DNA of 64,000 nt from Bacteroidia bacterium (GTDB taxonomy: Bacteria; Bacteroidota; Bacteroidia; Flavobacteriales; Flavobacteriaceae), in NCBI GenBank assembly GCA_030428865.1, contig JAUIEK010000005.1, forward strand, positions 62,001 to 126,000, read 5' to 3'. A program made the translations under genes and the position numbers. Below, piece by piece: positions 25,105 to 35,499 of the stretch; the stretch's first letter is position 1; every line of letters starts with the position of its first letter. The notes beneath the pieces were generated by a model that was not told the origin of the DNA, searched no databases, and saw nothing but the letters and a program-made list of their open reading frames with translations.

Positions 25105-25276
25105 TTTTATGAAATCTTTTTTCTTACAATTAGAAAGTCTAAACTTATTTTTACTTAAAAGATAGTTACATTTTTATCACAAAAAATATTTTATACTAAT
25201 ATTTTAAAACCAAAAAATAATAAATACTTATTTTTTGTATTCAAAAAAACATTCTTTGCATTAAAAATAAATTATT
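25105..25276. other. Spacer between trp promoter and asnB
   Basis: With the leader region this completes the 354-base gene-free stretch between trpE and asnB. The 172 bases here are very AT-rich with long A and T runs. I see no exact -7 box for asnB; the nearest is ATTCTTTG around 25250, which is imperfect. No other open frame or strong hairpin. Confidence 0.4.
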
Positions 25277-26941
25277 ATGTGCGGAATTGTATGTGCTTTT
25301 GACATTAAAGAATCAGAAGAAAAACTAAGACCACAAGTTTTAGAAATGGCTAAAAAAATTAGACATAGAGGTCCAGATTGGAGCGGAATTTACAGTAATA
25401 CAAAAGCTATCCTAGCTCATGAAAGACTTGCTATTGTAGATCCTACCTCTGGGAAACAACCTTTATTGAATAAAGAAAAAACATTAGTACTTGCTGCTAA
25501 TGGTGAAATTTACAATCATCTAGAATTAAAAAGTAAAATTGGAAATTCATATGAATTTCAAACTCAATCAGATTGCGAGGTAATTCTTGCGTTGTATCAA
25601 CAAAAAGGAATTGATTTCTTAGATAATCTTAATGGTATTTTTGCTTTTGCTTTATATGACGATATTAAAGACGAGTATTTAATTGCTAGAGATCACATGG
25701 GAATTATTCCTTTATATCAAGGATGGGATAAGAATGGAACGTATTATGTTGCTTCAGAACTTAAAGCTCTTGAAGGGTTTTGTAGTAGAATTGAGATTTT
25801 TCCTCCTGGCCATTTACTGTCTAGTAAAGATGGGATTTTGAAAAAATGGTATTATAGAAATTGGGCAGAATATAAAACGGTTGAAGAAACACAAACTTCC
25901 ATCGATGAGTTAAGGGCTGCCTTAGAAGCAGCTGTACATAGGCAACTCATGTCTGACGTTCCTTATGGCGTGCTTCTATCTGGTGGCTTAGACTCATCAA
26001 TTATATCTGCTATTGCAAAAAAGTATGCACAAAAAAGAATTGAATCTGGTGATAAACAAGAGGCTTGGTGGCCGCAACTTCATTCTTTTTCTGTTGGGTT
26101 AAAGGATTCGCCTGACTTAGCTGCTGCAAAAAAAGTATCCGAACATATTGGCTCCGTTCATCATGAAATCACTTTTACCATTCAAGAAGGTTTAGATGCT
26201 ATTCGTGATGTAATTTATCACTTAGAAACATATGATATAACAACTGTGAGAGCTTCAACACCCATGTATTTAATGGCCCGAGTAATCAAATCAATGGGAA
26301 TAAAAATGGTTTTATCAGGAGAAGGTGCCGATGAGATTTTTGGAGGATATTTGTATTTTCACAAAGCTCCAAATGCAAAAGAGTTTCATCAAGAAACCGT
26401 AAGAAAGCTAGAAAAGCTACACCAATACGATTGTTTACGTGCAAATAAAAGTCTTGCTGCTTGGGGAGTTGAAGGAAGAGTTCCCTTTTTGGATAAAGAA
26501 TTTATGGATGTAGCCATGCGCATAAACCCACAAGACAAAATGATTGAAGGAACGCGAATGGAAAAATGGGTTTTACGAAAAGCTTTTAAAGATTACTTGC
26601 CCGATTCTGTTGTTTGGCGTCAAAAAGAACAATTCTCTGACGGCGTTGGTTACAACTGGATTGATAGCTTGAAAGCGTTAGTAGAAAACACTGTATCTAA
26701 CAAAGAAATGGAAAATGCTGTTTATTGTTTTCCTTTTCAGACACCTAAAACAAAAGAAGAGTATTATTATAGATCTATTTTTGAAGAACATTTTCCTTCA
26801 GAAACTGCAGCCAAAACAGTTCTTTCTGTTCCATCAATAGCGTGTAGTTCTCCAATAGCTCTTGAGTGGGATCAAAGTTTTAAGAATGTGAATGAACCCA
26901 GCGGAAGAGCAATTAAGGCCGTTCATGAAGATGCCTATTAA
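25277..26941 (+). CDS. asnB: Asparagine synthase B (glutamine-hydrolysing)
   Basis: A 554-residue enzyme. Cys2 of MCGIVCAF is the N-terminal amidotransferase nucleophile, with HRGPDWSG and AANGEIYNH in the glutaminase domain. The synthetase domain has the PPi loop LLSGGLDSSIIS (about residues 233-244), SVGLKDSPDL, VLSGEGADEIFGGYLYF and GRVPFLDKEFMDVAM. It converts aspartate, glutamine and ATP to asparagine. Monocistronic: a terminator follows directly. Length is the same as E. coli AsnB. Confidence 0.97.
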   Translation: MCGIVCAFDIKESEEKLRPQVLEMAKKIRHRGPDWSGIYSNTKAILAHERLAIVDPTSGKQPLLNKEKTLVLAANGEIYNHLELKSKIGNSYEFQTQSDCEVILALYQQKGIDFLDNLNGIFAFALYDDIKDEYLIARDHMGIIPLYQGWDKNGTYYVASELKALEGFCSRIEIFPPGHLLSSKDGILKKWYYRNWAEYKTVEETQTSIDELRAALEAAVHRQLMSDVPYGVLLSGGLDSSIISAIAKKYAQKRIESGDKQEAWWPQLHSFSVGLKDSPDLAAAKKVSEHIGSVHHEITFTIQEGLDAIRDVIYHLETYDITTVRASTPMYLMARVIKSMGIKMVLSGEGADEIFGGYLYFHKAPNAKEFHQETVRKLEKLHQYDCLRANKSLAAWGVEGRVPFLDKEFMDVAMRINPQDKMIEGTRMEKWVLRKAFKDYLPDSVVWRQKEQFSDGVGYNWIDSLKALVENTVSNKEMENAVYCFPFQTPKTKEEYYYRSIFEEHFPSETAAKTVLSVPSIACSSPIALEWDQSFKNVNEPSGRAIKAVHEDAY

Positions 26942-26956
26942 AAAATGTTTTAGTTT

Positions 26957-26985
26957 AAAAATCCCGTATTCTACGGGATTTTATT
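26957..26985 (+). terminator. Terminator of asnB
   Basis: Stem AAAATCCCGTA/TACGGGATTTT with loop TTC, followed by a T-rich tail, 16 bases after the asnB stop. Confidence 0.88.
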
Positions 26986-27023
26986 TTACCTTACACTCTA
27001 AGAAACCTTCTAAAAGCTTAACT

Positions 27024-27055
27024 TGACAGAAAGGTGACATGCAAATGACGTGACA
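27024..27055 (+). promoter_or_regulatory. TGAC repeats, candidate operator
   Basis: TGAC occurs at 27024, 27035 and 27046, exactly 11 bases apart (one helical turn), and again at 27051. Each is extended as TGACA or TGACG. The cluster covers the place of the -33 box of the following gene's promoter, which lacks a TTTG there, as expected for an activator-dependent or repressed promoter. The binding protein is unknown. Confidence 0.4.
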
Positions 27056-27073
27056 AAAACAAATAGTTCGATT

Positions 27074-27081
27074 TAGTTTTG
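27074..27081 (+). promoter_or_regulatory. Candidate -7 box for the XRE regulator
   Basis: TAGTTTTG matches TAnnTTTG, 19 bases before the ATG at 27101. No TTTG at -33; TGAC repeats are there instead. Confidence 0.55.
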
Positions 27082-27100
27082 TTGTGTTAAAATTAAAGAA

Positions 27101-27664
27101 ATGAGACAAACAACATTAAGCGAAAATCTAATTTATCAAAGAAAATTAAAAGGTTATACTCAGGAAGATCTTTCTGAAAAAACCACCGTAGGAATAAGAA
27201 CTATCCAACGAATTGAAAAAGGAGAAACTCAACCGCATTTGCAAACTGTCAAATTATTAGCTGTTGGTTTGGATATAGAAGTCAATGATTTACTTCCAAT
27301 AGACAATCCAAACGAAGAGAACATCCAAAGAAAATGGATGTTACTACTTCATGGAATTCCTTTTTTAGGACTTATTATTCCGTTTGGAAACATATTATTT
27401 CCATTATTTCTATGGATTCATAAAGCTGAAGACAATAAAATTTACAACGACCATGGAAGAGCTATTGTAAACTTTCAAATCTCTATGACATTGTACCTAA
27501 TTATTTCTTTCATCTCGTTTTTTATCTTACCAGGATTTAATTTCTTTCTAACAGGAGGAATTGTTTTGTTCACTATCTTCACTATGTTGAGAAATCTCTC
27601 AACAGCTTTGAATCGGGGCACATGTTATTATCCATTATCTATTTCGTTTTTAAAAGCTAGATAA
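27101..27664 (+). CDS. Membrane-anchored XRE regulator with DUF4870 domain
   Basis: A 187-residue fusion. Residues about 5-65 are an XRE/Cro helix-turn-helix (LIYQRKLKGYTQEDLSEKTTVGIRTIQRIEKGE). Residues about 75-180 have three hydrophobic segments and the DUF4870 pattern (GIPFLGLIIPFGN, NDHGRAIVNFQISM). So the DNA-binding head is tethered to the cytoplasmic membrane. A CPBP-family protease gene starts 23 bases downstream, probably in the same operon, which raises the idea that the regulator is released or controlled by proteolysis. That link is inference; the HTH-DUF4870 fusion itself is a known architecture in Bacteroidota. Confidence 0.85.
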   Translation: MRQTTLSENLIYQRKLKGYTQEDLSEKTTVGIRTIQRIEKGETQPHLQTVKLLAVGLDIEVNDLLPIDNPNEENIQRKWMLLLHGIPFLGLIIPFGNILFPLFLWIHKAEDNKIYNDHGRAIVNFQISMTLYLIISFISFFILPGFNFFLTGGIVLFTIFTMLRNLSTALNRGTCYYPLSISFLKAR

Positions 27665-27687
27665 AACCTCAATTTAATTGGTATCAA

Positions 27688-28392
27688 ATGTTAGGATTAT
27701 TAGTCATAATAATAATCTCATGGGGATTATTATTTTTTATCGAAAATAAACACATCAGTGTTTTAGGGATCATCCCTACAAAGAACAGAATCATTCAATT
27801 CTTTCTTGGGTTTACTTCCATTTGCTTTCTTGTTCTTGTTAATATTTATATTAAAACTATAATTCTTGATATTGAATGGAAAACTAACGAGTTTAGCTAC
27901 TCAACCTTGTGGAATGCTTTTATCTATCATCTTAAATCTGCTTTAACTGAAGATTTAGTTTTTAGAGGAGGCGTTCTTTACGTTCTTATTAAAAGAATTG
28001 GCACTAATAAAGCCATTTTTTTGTCTGCCATTCTTTTTGGAATTTACCATTGGTTCTCCTACGGAATAATTAATGAAAGATATATCCTCTTAGCCTACGT
28101 TCTTTTAATTACAGGATTTACAGGATATGTCTGGGCGTACTCGTTTTACAAAACAAAATCAATCCTATTGCCTCTAGGATTTCATTTGGGTTACAACTTT
28201 GTTATGAGCTGTTTCTTTGAATCGCAACCTTATGGCGAAATGCTATTTTCAATTGCCTCAAAAACAGATCTTACGGGTTGGAACGAATTTTACTTTTCAC
28301 TTTTTAAAGGATTATTTCCATCTTTTGCTACTTTAATTTTGTTAAAGCTTTATCTAAAATTTAGCACCAAACAAATTTCGAAAACATCGTAA
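27688..28392 (+). CDS. CPBP family intramembrane metalloprotease
   Basis: A 234-residue integral membrane protein, about seven hydrophobic segments. The CPBP/Abi catalytic motifs are present in order: TEDLVFRGG (ExxxR type, with Asp in place of the second Glu), FGIYHWFSYG (His) and GFHLGYNF (His-x-x-x-Asn). The family includes CAAX prenyl proteases and bacteriocin-immunity proteins. Its neighbour is a membrane-tethered regulator, a plausible substrate or partner. No terminator is evident after it. Confidence 0.85.
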   Translation: MLGLLVIIIISWGLLFFIENKHISVLGIIPTKNRIIQFFLGFTSICFLVLVNIYIKTIILDIEWKTNEFSYSTLWNAFIYHLKSALTEDLVFRGGVLYVLIKRIGTNKAIFLSAILFGIYHWFSYGIINERYILLAYVLLITGFTGYVWAYSFYKTKSILLPLGFHLGYNFVMSCFFESQPYGEMLFSIASKTDLTGWNEFYFSLFKGLFPSFATLILLKLYLKFSTKQISKTS

Positions 28393-28522
28393 AAACCCTT
28401 CTAAGCTATTTTTATCAATTTGAAATTCGCCAATCTCAACAACAATAATCAAAATCCAATTTAAGGCTGTTTTTAGGCGTTTTAAGAGGTTTTTCATCTT
28501 TTGATAATTGTTGATAATTTAA

Positions 28523-30565
<2,043 letters not shown>

Positions 30566-30593
30566 CTAAAGCTTATAATTACTTTAGGTTATA

Positions 30594-31430
30594 ATGTTAG
30601 ATGACTTAAATAAAATCGATTGGAAAAATCTGCAGCACGCATATGGCTCTGCTGCAGACATTCCGAATGATTTAAAAGATTTAACAAGCATTGACAAAAG
30701 CACACGAAAAAAAGCCATAAACAACTTACAAAAAAATGTCTTTCACCAAGGAACTAGGTATCAAGCAACTGTATATACTATTCCTTTTTTATATGAATTA
30801 CTTCAATCTGAGTTTACTAGAGATAAACACGAAATAATTCTATTACTTATTAACCTAGCTTTTGGATATGAAGAGGAGTATTTGCCTGATGGATTTGTAA
30901 TTGAGACCTATAAAACAGAACTCAAACAAATTACAGAAAGTGAAAATCCAGACTCATACGATTATGTTGATGATTTAAAAATTTTAATCAACTGTTATGA
31001 AGCAGTAAAAGATAATATCTTAATAGTTAAGAAATATTTCAAAAGCTCAGATAAAAAAACTCGCGAAGCTTCTTTATATGCGATTTCATGGTTTCCAGAA
31101 TATGCTAACGAACTTTTAAATGAAATTATCGATCATCTGAATACAGCAGATGATGAAATTGAAATAGGTAATACAATTCTTTCGATAGGTTTTGTCTTAA
31201 AGCAGTTAAAAAAAACAATAGATCTTTCCTTTATCAGAAATCACTTAAATAACGACTCAAAACTAGTAAGAGCCTGTTCTCTAATTGCTTTAGCACAAAA
31301 TACGCCCGACAAAAAAATTCTACATGATTTAAACACAAAGGTAAAATCAGATAACGATTTTAATCACGTTGAAGGCATATTGTTCAATAATGGTCAAATA
31401 TGTCAATATGCGGGCATGATCTTGCAATAA
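30594..31430 (+). CDS. HEAT-repeat protein of the HAYG...HQGT family
   Basis: A 278-residue alpha-helical protein without signal or membrane segments. The N-terminus WKNLQHAYGSAADIPNDLKDL and NVFHQGTRYQATVYTIPFL match a family of HEAT-like proteins found across Actinobacteria and Bacteroidota, some of which lie in polymorphic-toxin loci and have been suggested as immunity proteins. Later repeats (KKTREASLYAISWFP, DSKLVRACSLIALAQ) are HEAT units. It is 28 bases downstream of gyrB, so probably expressed with it. No toxin gene is nearby. Function is open. Confidence 0.75.
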   Translation: MLDDLNKIDWKNLQHAYGSAADIPNDLKDLTSIDKSTRKKAINNLQKNVFHQGTRYQATVYTIPFLYELLQSEFTRDKHEIILLLINLAFGYEEEYLPDGFVIETYKTELKQITESENPDSYDYVDDLKILINCYEAVKDNILIVKKYFKSSDKKTREASLYAISWFPEYANELLNEIIDHLNTADDEIEIGNTILSIGFVLKQLKKTIDLSFIRNHLNNDSKLVRACSLIALAQNTPDKKILHDLNTKVKSDNDFNHVEGILFNNGQICQYAGMILQ

Positions 31431-31531
31431 GCAGACTAAATTAGAGGTAAAAGGCATTAAGAATTAGAAACATAGCACTTTCCTTCTTCTATTTTTCTTA
31501 TATTAGCCTATATTAATCAAATACTTACACC

Positions 31532-32563
31532 ATGAAAAAGTTCGTTTTAGTAATTGCAACTATTGCTTTATTTACTAATGTAAAAGCACAAGAAGGAGAT
31601 GGACTTGAAGCTATTCTTTTAGCAGGAGGCGACACAGAAAAATTAGTCCAAGCCTATATGAATCCTGCCATGAAAGGATTAATTTTCGGGATGAATTCAG
31701 GCTGGTACCACACAGCTAAAGTACATAAAGTATTAGGTTTTGACATCACTATTGGTCTTAATGCATCTGTAGTGCCAACAGAAGATGAAATCTTTAGATT
31801 TGCTGATTTAGGGCTATCAGGAAACATCTCCGCAGACAGAGCAGATTCACCCACAGTTGGTGGTCCTAATAGTAATTTAGCAAATGTAACTTTTAATGGA
31901 ACCGTTAATAACCAAAATGTTTCAGCTACTTTTACAATGCCAGGTGGTATTAAAGATGATGTTCCATTAAATGCAATGCCTACTCCAGCTGTACAAGTAG
32001 CTGTAGGTTTACCTTGGAAGCTAGAAGGAACACTTCGTTTGGTTCCTCAAGTTGGAGATGATGATGTTAAAGGTAATTTACTTGGGATAGGTGTAAAAAA
32101 AGAAATTACAAGTTGGTTTGGACCTATGGATAAAACACCACTGCATGTATCATTATTTGCTGCATATACAAGCATGAGTGTTGACTATAATATTCAAAAC
32201 GAAAGTTCCATAAACGGTAGTAATCAAAGAGCAGAATTTGATTTATCTGCTTATACTGTAGAAGCCATTGGATCTCTAAATTTTCCTTTCATCAATATTT
32301 ATGGAGGATTTGGATATAGCACTGGAACCTCTGACCTCAAAATGCTAGGAACATACGAACTAGAATATGACACGGGCAATCCTCCTCCGAATGATACAGT
32401 TACTGATACTGTGGTAGATCCACTAAACATGGAGTTTGATGCTAGCGGTTTTAAAACTACCTTAGGAGCCAGAATTAGCCTAGGATTTTTTAAAATATTT
32501 GGCAGTTACACATTTCAAGAATACAATACATTCAATGCTGGAATTGCTCTTAGCTTTAGATAA
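31532..32563 (+). CDS. DUF6588 family outer-membrane protein
   Basis: A 343-residue protein with a signal peptide (ALFTNVKAQ) and barrel-like strands. It opens EGDGLEAILLAGGDTEKLVQAYMNPAMKGLIFGMNSGWYHTAK, a hallmark of the flavobacterial DUF6588 family, and ends FGSYTFQEYNTFNAGIALSFR with the terminal aromatic/Arg strand of a barrel. It probably forms a FadL-like or small beta-barrel in the outer membrane; ligand unknown. A bidirectional hairpin terminator follows. Confidence 0.8.
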   Translation: MKKFVLVIATIALFTNVKAQEGDGLEAILLAGGDTEKLVQAYMNPAMKGLIFGMNSGWYHTAKVHKVLGFDITIGLNASVVPTEDEIFRFADLGLSGNISADRADSPTVGGPNSNLANVTFNGTVNNQNVSATFTMPGGIKDDVPLNAMPTPAVQVAVGLPWKLEGTLRLVPQVGDDDVKGNLLGIGVKKEITSWFGPMDKTPLHVSLFAAYTSMSVDYNIQNESSINGSNQRAEFDLSAYTVEAIGSLNFPFINIYGGFGYSTGTSDLKMLGTYELEYDTGNPPPNDTVTDTVVDPLNMEFDASGFKTTLGARISLGFFKIFGSYTFQEYNTFNAGIALSFR

Positions 32564-32583
32564 TCAAAAAAATATACTTCTGT

Positions 32584-32611
32584 AAAAAAGAGGCTTAAAA
32601 AGCCTCTTTTT
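32584..32611 (+). terminator. Terminator after the DUF6588 gene
   Basis: Stem AAAAGAGGCTT/AAGCCTCTTTT with loop AAA and a T-run on the plus strand, 20 bases after the stop codon. Confidence 0.9.
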
Positions 32612-32648
32612 CATTATGGTTATACAGGAATTTTTCAATTCTTTCTTC

Positions 32649-32656
32649 TATCTTTG
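32649..32656 (+). promoter_or_regulatory. Candidate -7 box for mdh
   Basis: TATCTTTG, exact TAnnTTTG match, 37 bases before the mdh ATG and after the preceding terminator, so this is the most likely mdh promoter. The -33 region is only T-rich. Confidence 0.55.
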
Positions 32657-32693
32657 CGATACTTAAAATAACACATCTTAAAAACATATACAC

Positions 32694-33620
32694 ATGAAAA
32701 TTACAGTAGTTGGTGCAGGTGCCGTAGGTGCTAGTTGTGCAGAATATATTGCAATCAAAAACTTTGCTTCAGAAGTTGTTCTGTTAGACATTAAAGAAGG
32801 ATATGCAGAAGGAAAAGCAATGGACTTAATGCAAACAGCTTCTTTAAATGGCTTTGATACAAAAATTACTGGAACAACAAATGATTATTCTAAAACTGCA
32901 AATTCTGATATTTGCGTAATCACATCTGGAATACCAAGAAAACCAGGCATGACTCGCGAAGAGTTAATCGGGATTAATGCTGGAATTGTAAAAACTGTTT
33001 CTTCCAGTTTAATTGAGCATTCTCCAAACACAATTATCATTGTGGTATCTAACCCAATGGATACGATGACTTATTTGGTACACAAAACTACTGGTTTACC
33101 AAAAAATAGAATTATTGGAATGGGTGGAGCTTTGGATTCTGCTCGTTTTAAATATCGTTTGGCTGAAGCTTTAGAAGCTCCAATTTCTGATGTTGACGGA
33201 ATGGTAATTGGTGGGCATTCTGATAAAGGAATGGTTCCTTTAACTCGTTTAGCTACAAGAAATTCAGTTCCTGTTTCTGAGTTTATCTCTAAAGAAAGAT
33301 TACAACAAGTTTTAGAAGACACTAAAGTAGGTGGTGCAACATTAACCAAATTATTAGGAACTTCTGCCTGGTATGCTCCAGGAGCTGCTGTTTCTGGATT
33401 AGTACAGGCAATCGCTTGTGATCAAAAGAAAATATTCCCTTGCTCTGCATTGCTAGATGGTGAGTTTGGATTGTCTGATTTATGTATTGGAGTTCCTGTT
33501 GTATTAGGAAAAAACGGAATCGAAAAAATTGTAGAAATTGATTTAAACAATGCTGAGAAAGCACACATGGCAGAATCTGCAGAAGGTGTTAAAAAAACAA
33601 ACGGATTACTAGATATTTAG
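32694..33620 (+). CDS. mdh: Malate dehydrogenase (LDH-like type)
   Basis: A 308-residue NAD-dependent dehydrogenase. GAGAVGASCA is the dinucleotide loop; D of VVLLDI selects NAD; IPRKPGMTREELI carries the two substrate arginines that mark malate (Arg rather than Gln of lactate dehydrogenase), VVSNPMD follows, and the catalytic His is in VIGGHSDKGMV. It interconverts malate and oxaloacetate in the TCA cycle. Single gene between two terminators. Confidence 0.96.
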   Translation: MKITVVGAGAVGASCAEYIAIKNFASEVVLLDIKEGYAEGKAMDLMQTASLNGFDTKITGTTNDYSKTANSDICVITSGIPRKPGMTREELIGINAGIVKTVSSSLIEHSPNTIIIVVSNPMDTMTYLVHKTTGLPKNRIIGMGGALDSARFKYRLAEALEAPISDVDGMVIGGHSDKGMVPLTRLATRNSVPVSEFISKERLQQVLEDTKVGGATLTKLLGTSAWYAPGAAVSGLVQAIACDQKKIFPCSALLDGEFGLSDLCIGVPVVLGKNGIEKIVEIDLNNAEKAHMAESAEGVKKTNGLLDI

Positions 33621-33644
33621 TAATTAATTCTCATTTTAATAAAC

Positions 33645-33672
33645 AAAAAGATCAGTTTTTACTGGTCTTTTT
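33645..33672. terminator. Bidirectional terminator between mdh and fhs
   Basis: Stem AAAAAGATCAGT/ACTGGTCTTTTT (one G-T pair) with loop TTTT, T-rich on both strands, between two convergent genes. Confidence 0.88.
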
Positions 33673-33679
33673 GTTGTTT

Positions 33680-35356
33680 TTAGGATAGACCTGAAATAGT
33701 TCCGTTACTATCAATTGTCATTTTTTCAGATGCTGGCACAGATGGTAATCCAGGCATTCGCATCATTTTTCCTAAAATCGGAATGATAAACTCCGCTCCT
33801 GCTGCTATTTCAATCTCTCTAACAGTTACAGTAAACCCTTCTGGTCTTCCAATTAATTTTTCATTATCAGAAAATGATTTTTGTGTCTTAGCCATACAAA
33901 CAGCAAAATTGCTAAAGCCTAATCGCTCAATTCTATTTAGGTTCAACCTAGCTCTACCACTGTACTCAACTGCGTCTGCTCCGTAAATTTCTTTGGCAAT
34001 TTTTTCTATTTTTTCTTTTACAGAACTATTCCAATTATACAAGGGTTGATATACCGTTGCTTTGTTTTCAACCACATTTACCACAGCTTTTGCTAAATCT
34101 TTTGTTCCTTCTCCTCCTTCTGCCCATCCTTTAGAAACCACTGCTTCAACATTCATGCTTGCACATTGATTAATCACGTAATTAATTTCTTCTTCTGTAT
34201 CTGAAACAAAAGAATTAATTGCCACTACAGGTTCAATATTAAACTTTCTAATATTCTCAATATGCTTCTCCAAATTTCTAAATCCACGCTGTACTGCTTC
34301 TAAATTTTGAGTATTATATTCCTCTTTTTCAACTCCACCATGATGACGAAGAGCTCTAATTGTTGCAACCAACACAACTGCTTTTGGGTTTAACTTGGCA
34401 TAAGCGGACTTAATGTTTAAAAACTTTTCGGCTCCTAAATCTGCTCCAAATCCAGCTTCTGTAACTACATAGTTTGATAACGATAAGCCCATCTTTGTTG
34501 CAATAATTGTGTTTGTTCCTTGGGCAATATTTGCAAAAGGACCACCATGAATAATTGCTGGATTTCCTTCTAAAGTCTGTACTAAATTCGGTTTAATAGC
34601 ATCTTTTAAAAGAATAGCCATCGCATTTTCAGCCTTTAAATCTTTAGCAAAAACTGGTTTTTTATCATACGTAAAACCAATAAAAATATTACCTAAACGT
34701 TCTTTTAAATTATTGAAATCTGTCGCCATACATAAAATGGCCATTACCTCAGAAGCAGGTGTAATATTAAATCCATCTTCCCTAGGAACTCCATTGGCTG
34801 TGCCACCTAAACCAATTGTAATGTTACGCAGAGCGCGATCGTTCATATCAATAACACGCTTCCATAAAATTGTTCTCGGATCTATATTTAAATTATTTTC
34901 TCGGCTTTGTAAGTTGTTATCAATTAAAGCAGATAGTAAATTATTTGCTTTTTCAACCGCGTTGAAATCACCTGTGAAGTGGAGGTTGATATCTTCCATA
35001 GGCACTACTTGTGAGTATCCTCCTCCAGCAGCTCCTCCTTTAATTCCAAAAACAGGTCCTAAAGAAGGCTCTCTTAAAACCACTGTTGCTTGTTTTCCTA
35101 TTTTATTTAACCCTTCTGTTAGACCAATTGAAACAGTCGTTTTACCTTCTCCAGCTGGTGTAGGTGTTAAAGCTGTTACTAATACTAAATTATTATTTTT
35201 TATCTTGTTTTCGTCAATTAGCTTTAAAGGCAGCTTAGCCTTGTATTTACCATACATTTCTACATCCTCTTCACTAACTTCAAGCTTCTCTGCTATTTGA
35301 GAAATGTGTACTAACTCATTTGCTTGTGCAATTTCAATATCCGACAAATGTGACAT
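33680..35356 (-). CDS. fhs: Formate-tetrahydrofolate ligase
   Basis: A 558-residue ATP-dependent ligase. The P-loop-like LTPTPAGEGKTTVSIG, the block REPSLGPVFGIKGGAAGGGYSQV and FNITPASEVMAILCMA identify the family; the end RMPGLPSVPASEKM is also conserved. It makes 10-formyl-THF from formate for purines and one-carbon metabolism. Full length. Convergent with mdh and divergent from secDF. Confidence 0.97.
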   Translation of the reverse strand: MSHLSDIEIAQANELVHISQIAEKLEVSEEDVEMYGKYKAKLPLKLIDENKIKNNNLVLVTALTPTPAGEGKTTVSIGLTEGLNKIGKQATVVLREPSLGPVFGIKGGAAGGGYSQVVPMEDINLHFTGDFNAVEKANNLLSALIDNNLQSRENNLNIDPRTILWKRVIDMNDRALRNITIGLGGTANGVPREDGFNITPASEVMAILCMATDFNNLKERLGNIFIGFTYDKKPVFAKDLKAENAMAILLKDAIKPNLVQTLEGNPAIIHGGPFANIAQGTNTIIATKMGLSLSNYVVTEAGFGADLGAEKFLNIKSAYAKLNPKAVVLVATIRALRHHGGVEKEEYNTQNLEAVQRGFRNLEKHIENIRKFNIEPVVAINSFVSDTEEEINYVINQCASMNVEAVVSKGWAEGGEGTKDLAKAVVNVVENKATVYQPLYNWNSSVKEKIEKIAKEIYGADAVEYSGRARLNLNRIERLGFSNFAVCMAKTQKSFSDNEKLIGRPEGFTVTVREIEIAAGAEFIIPILGKMMRMPGLPSVPASEKMTIDSNGTISGLS

Positions 35357-35453
35357 TATTTTGTGCGTTTAATTTGTTATTTATTTTGATTTGTTATTTC
35401 TATATAAGCGGGTAAATATAAGCAATTTATTAGGCTAGTCTTAATTGAAATAC

Positions 35454-35461
35454 TATATTTG
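35454..35461 (+). promoter_or_regulatory. Candidate -7 box for secDF
   Basis: TATATTTG, exact TAnnTTTG match, 38 bases before the secDF ATG at 35500. No good -33. Confidence 0.5.
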
Positions 35462-35499
35462 CACGTTTTAAAAAAAGAAGTCGATTAAATATAATAAAC

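Noticed and set aside
34713..35300. A 195-codon open frame antisense to fhs
   Set aside because: It is a shadow of the fhs coding frame: the fhs protein is complete and well conserved, and the antisense product is low-complexity with no family features. The same applies to other antisense frames such as 37080-37529 in secDF and 39183-39557 in adk.
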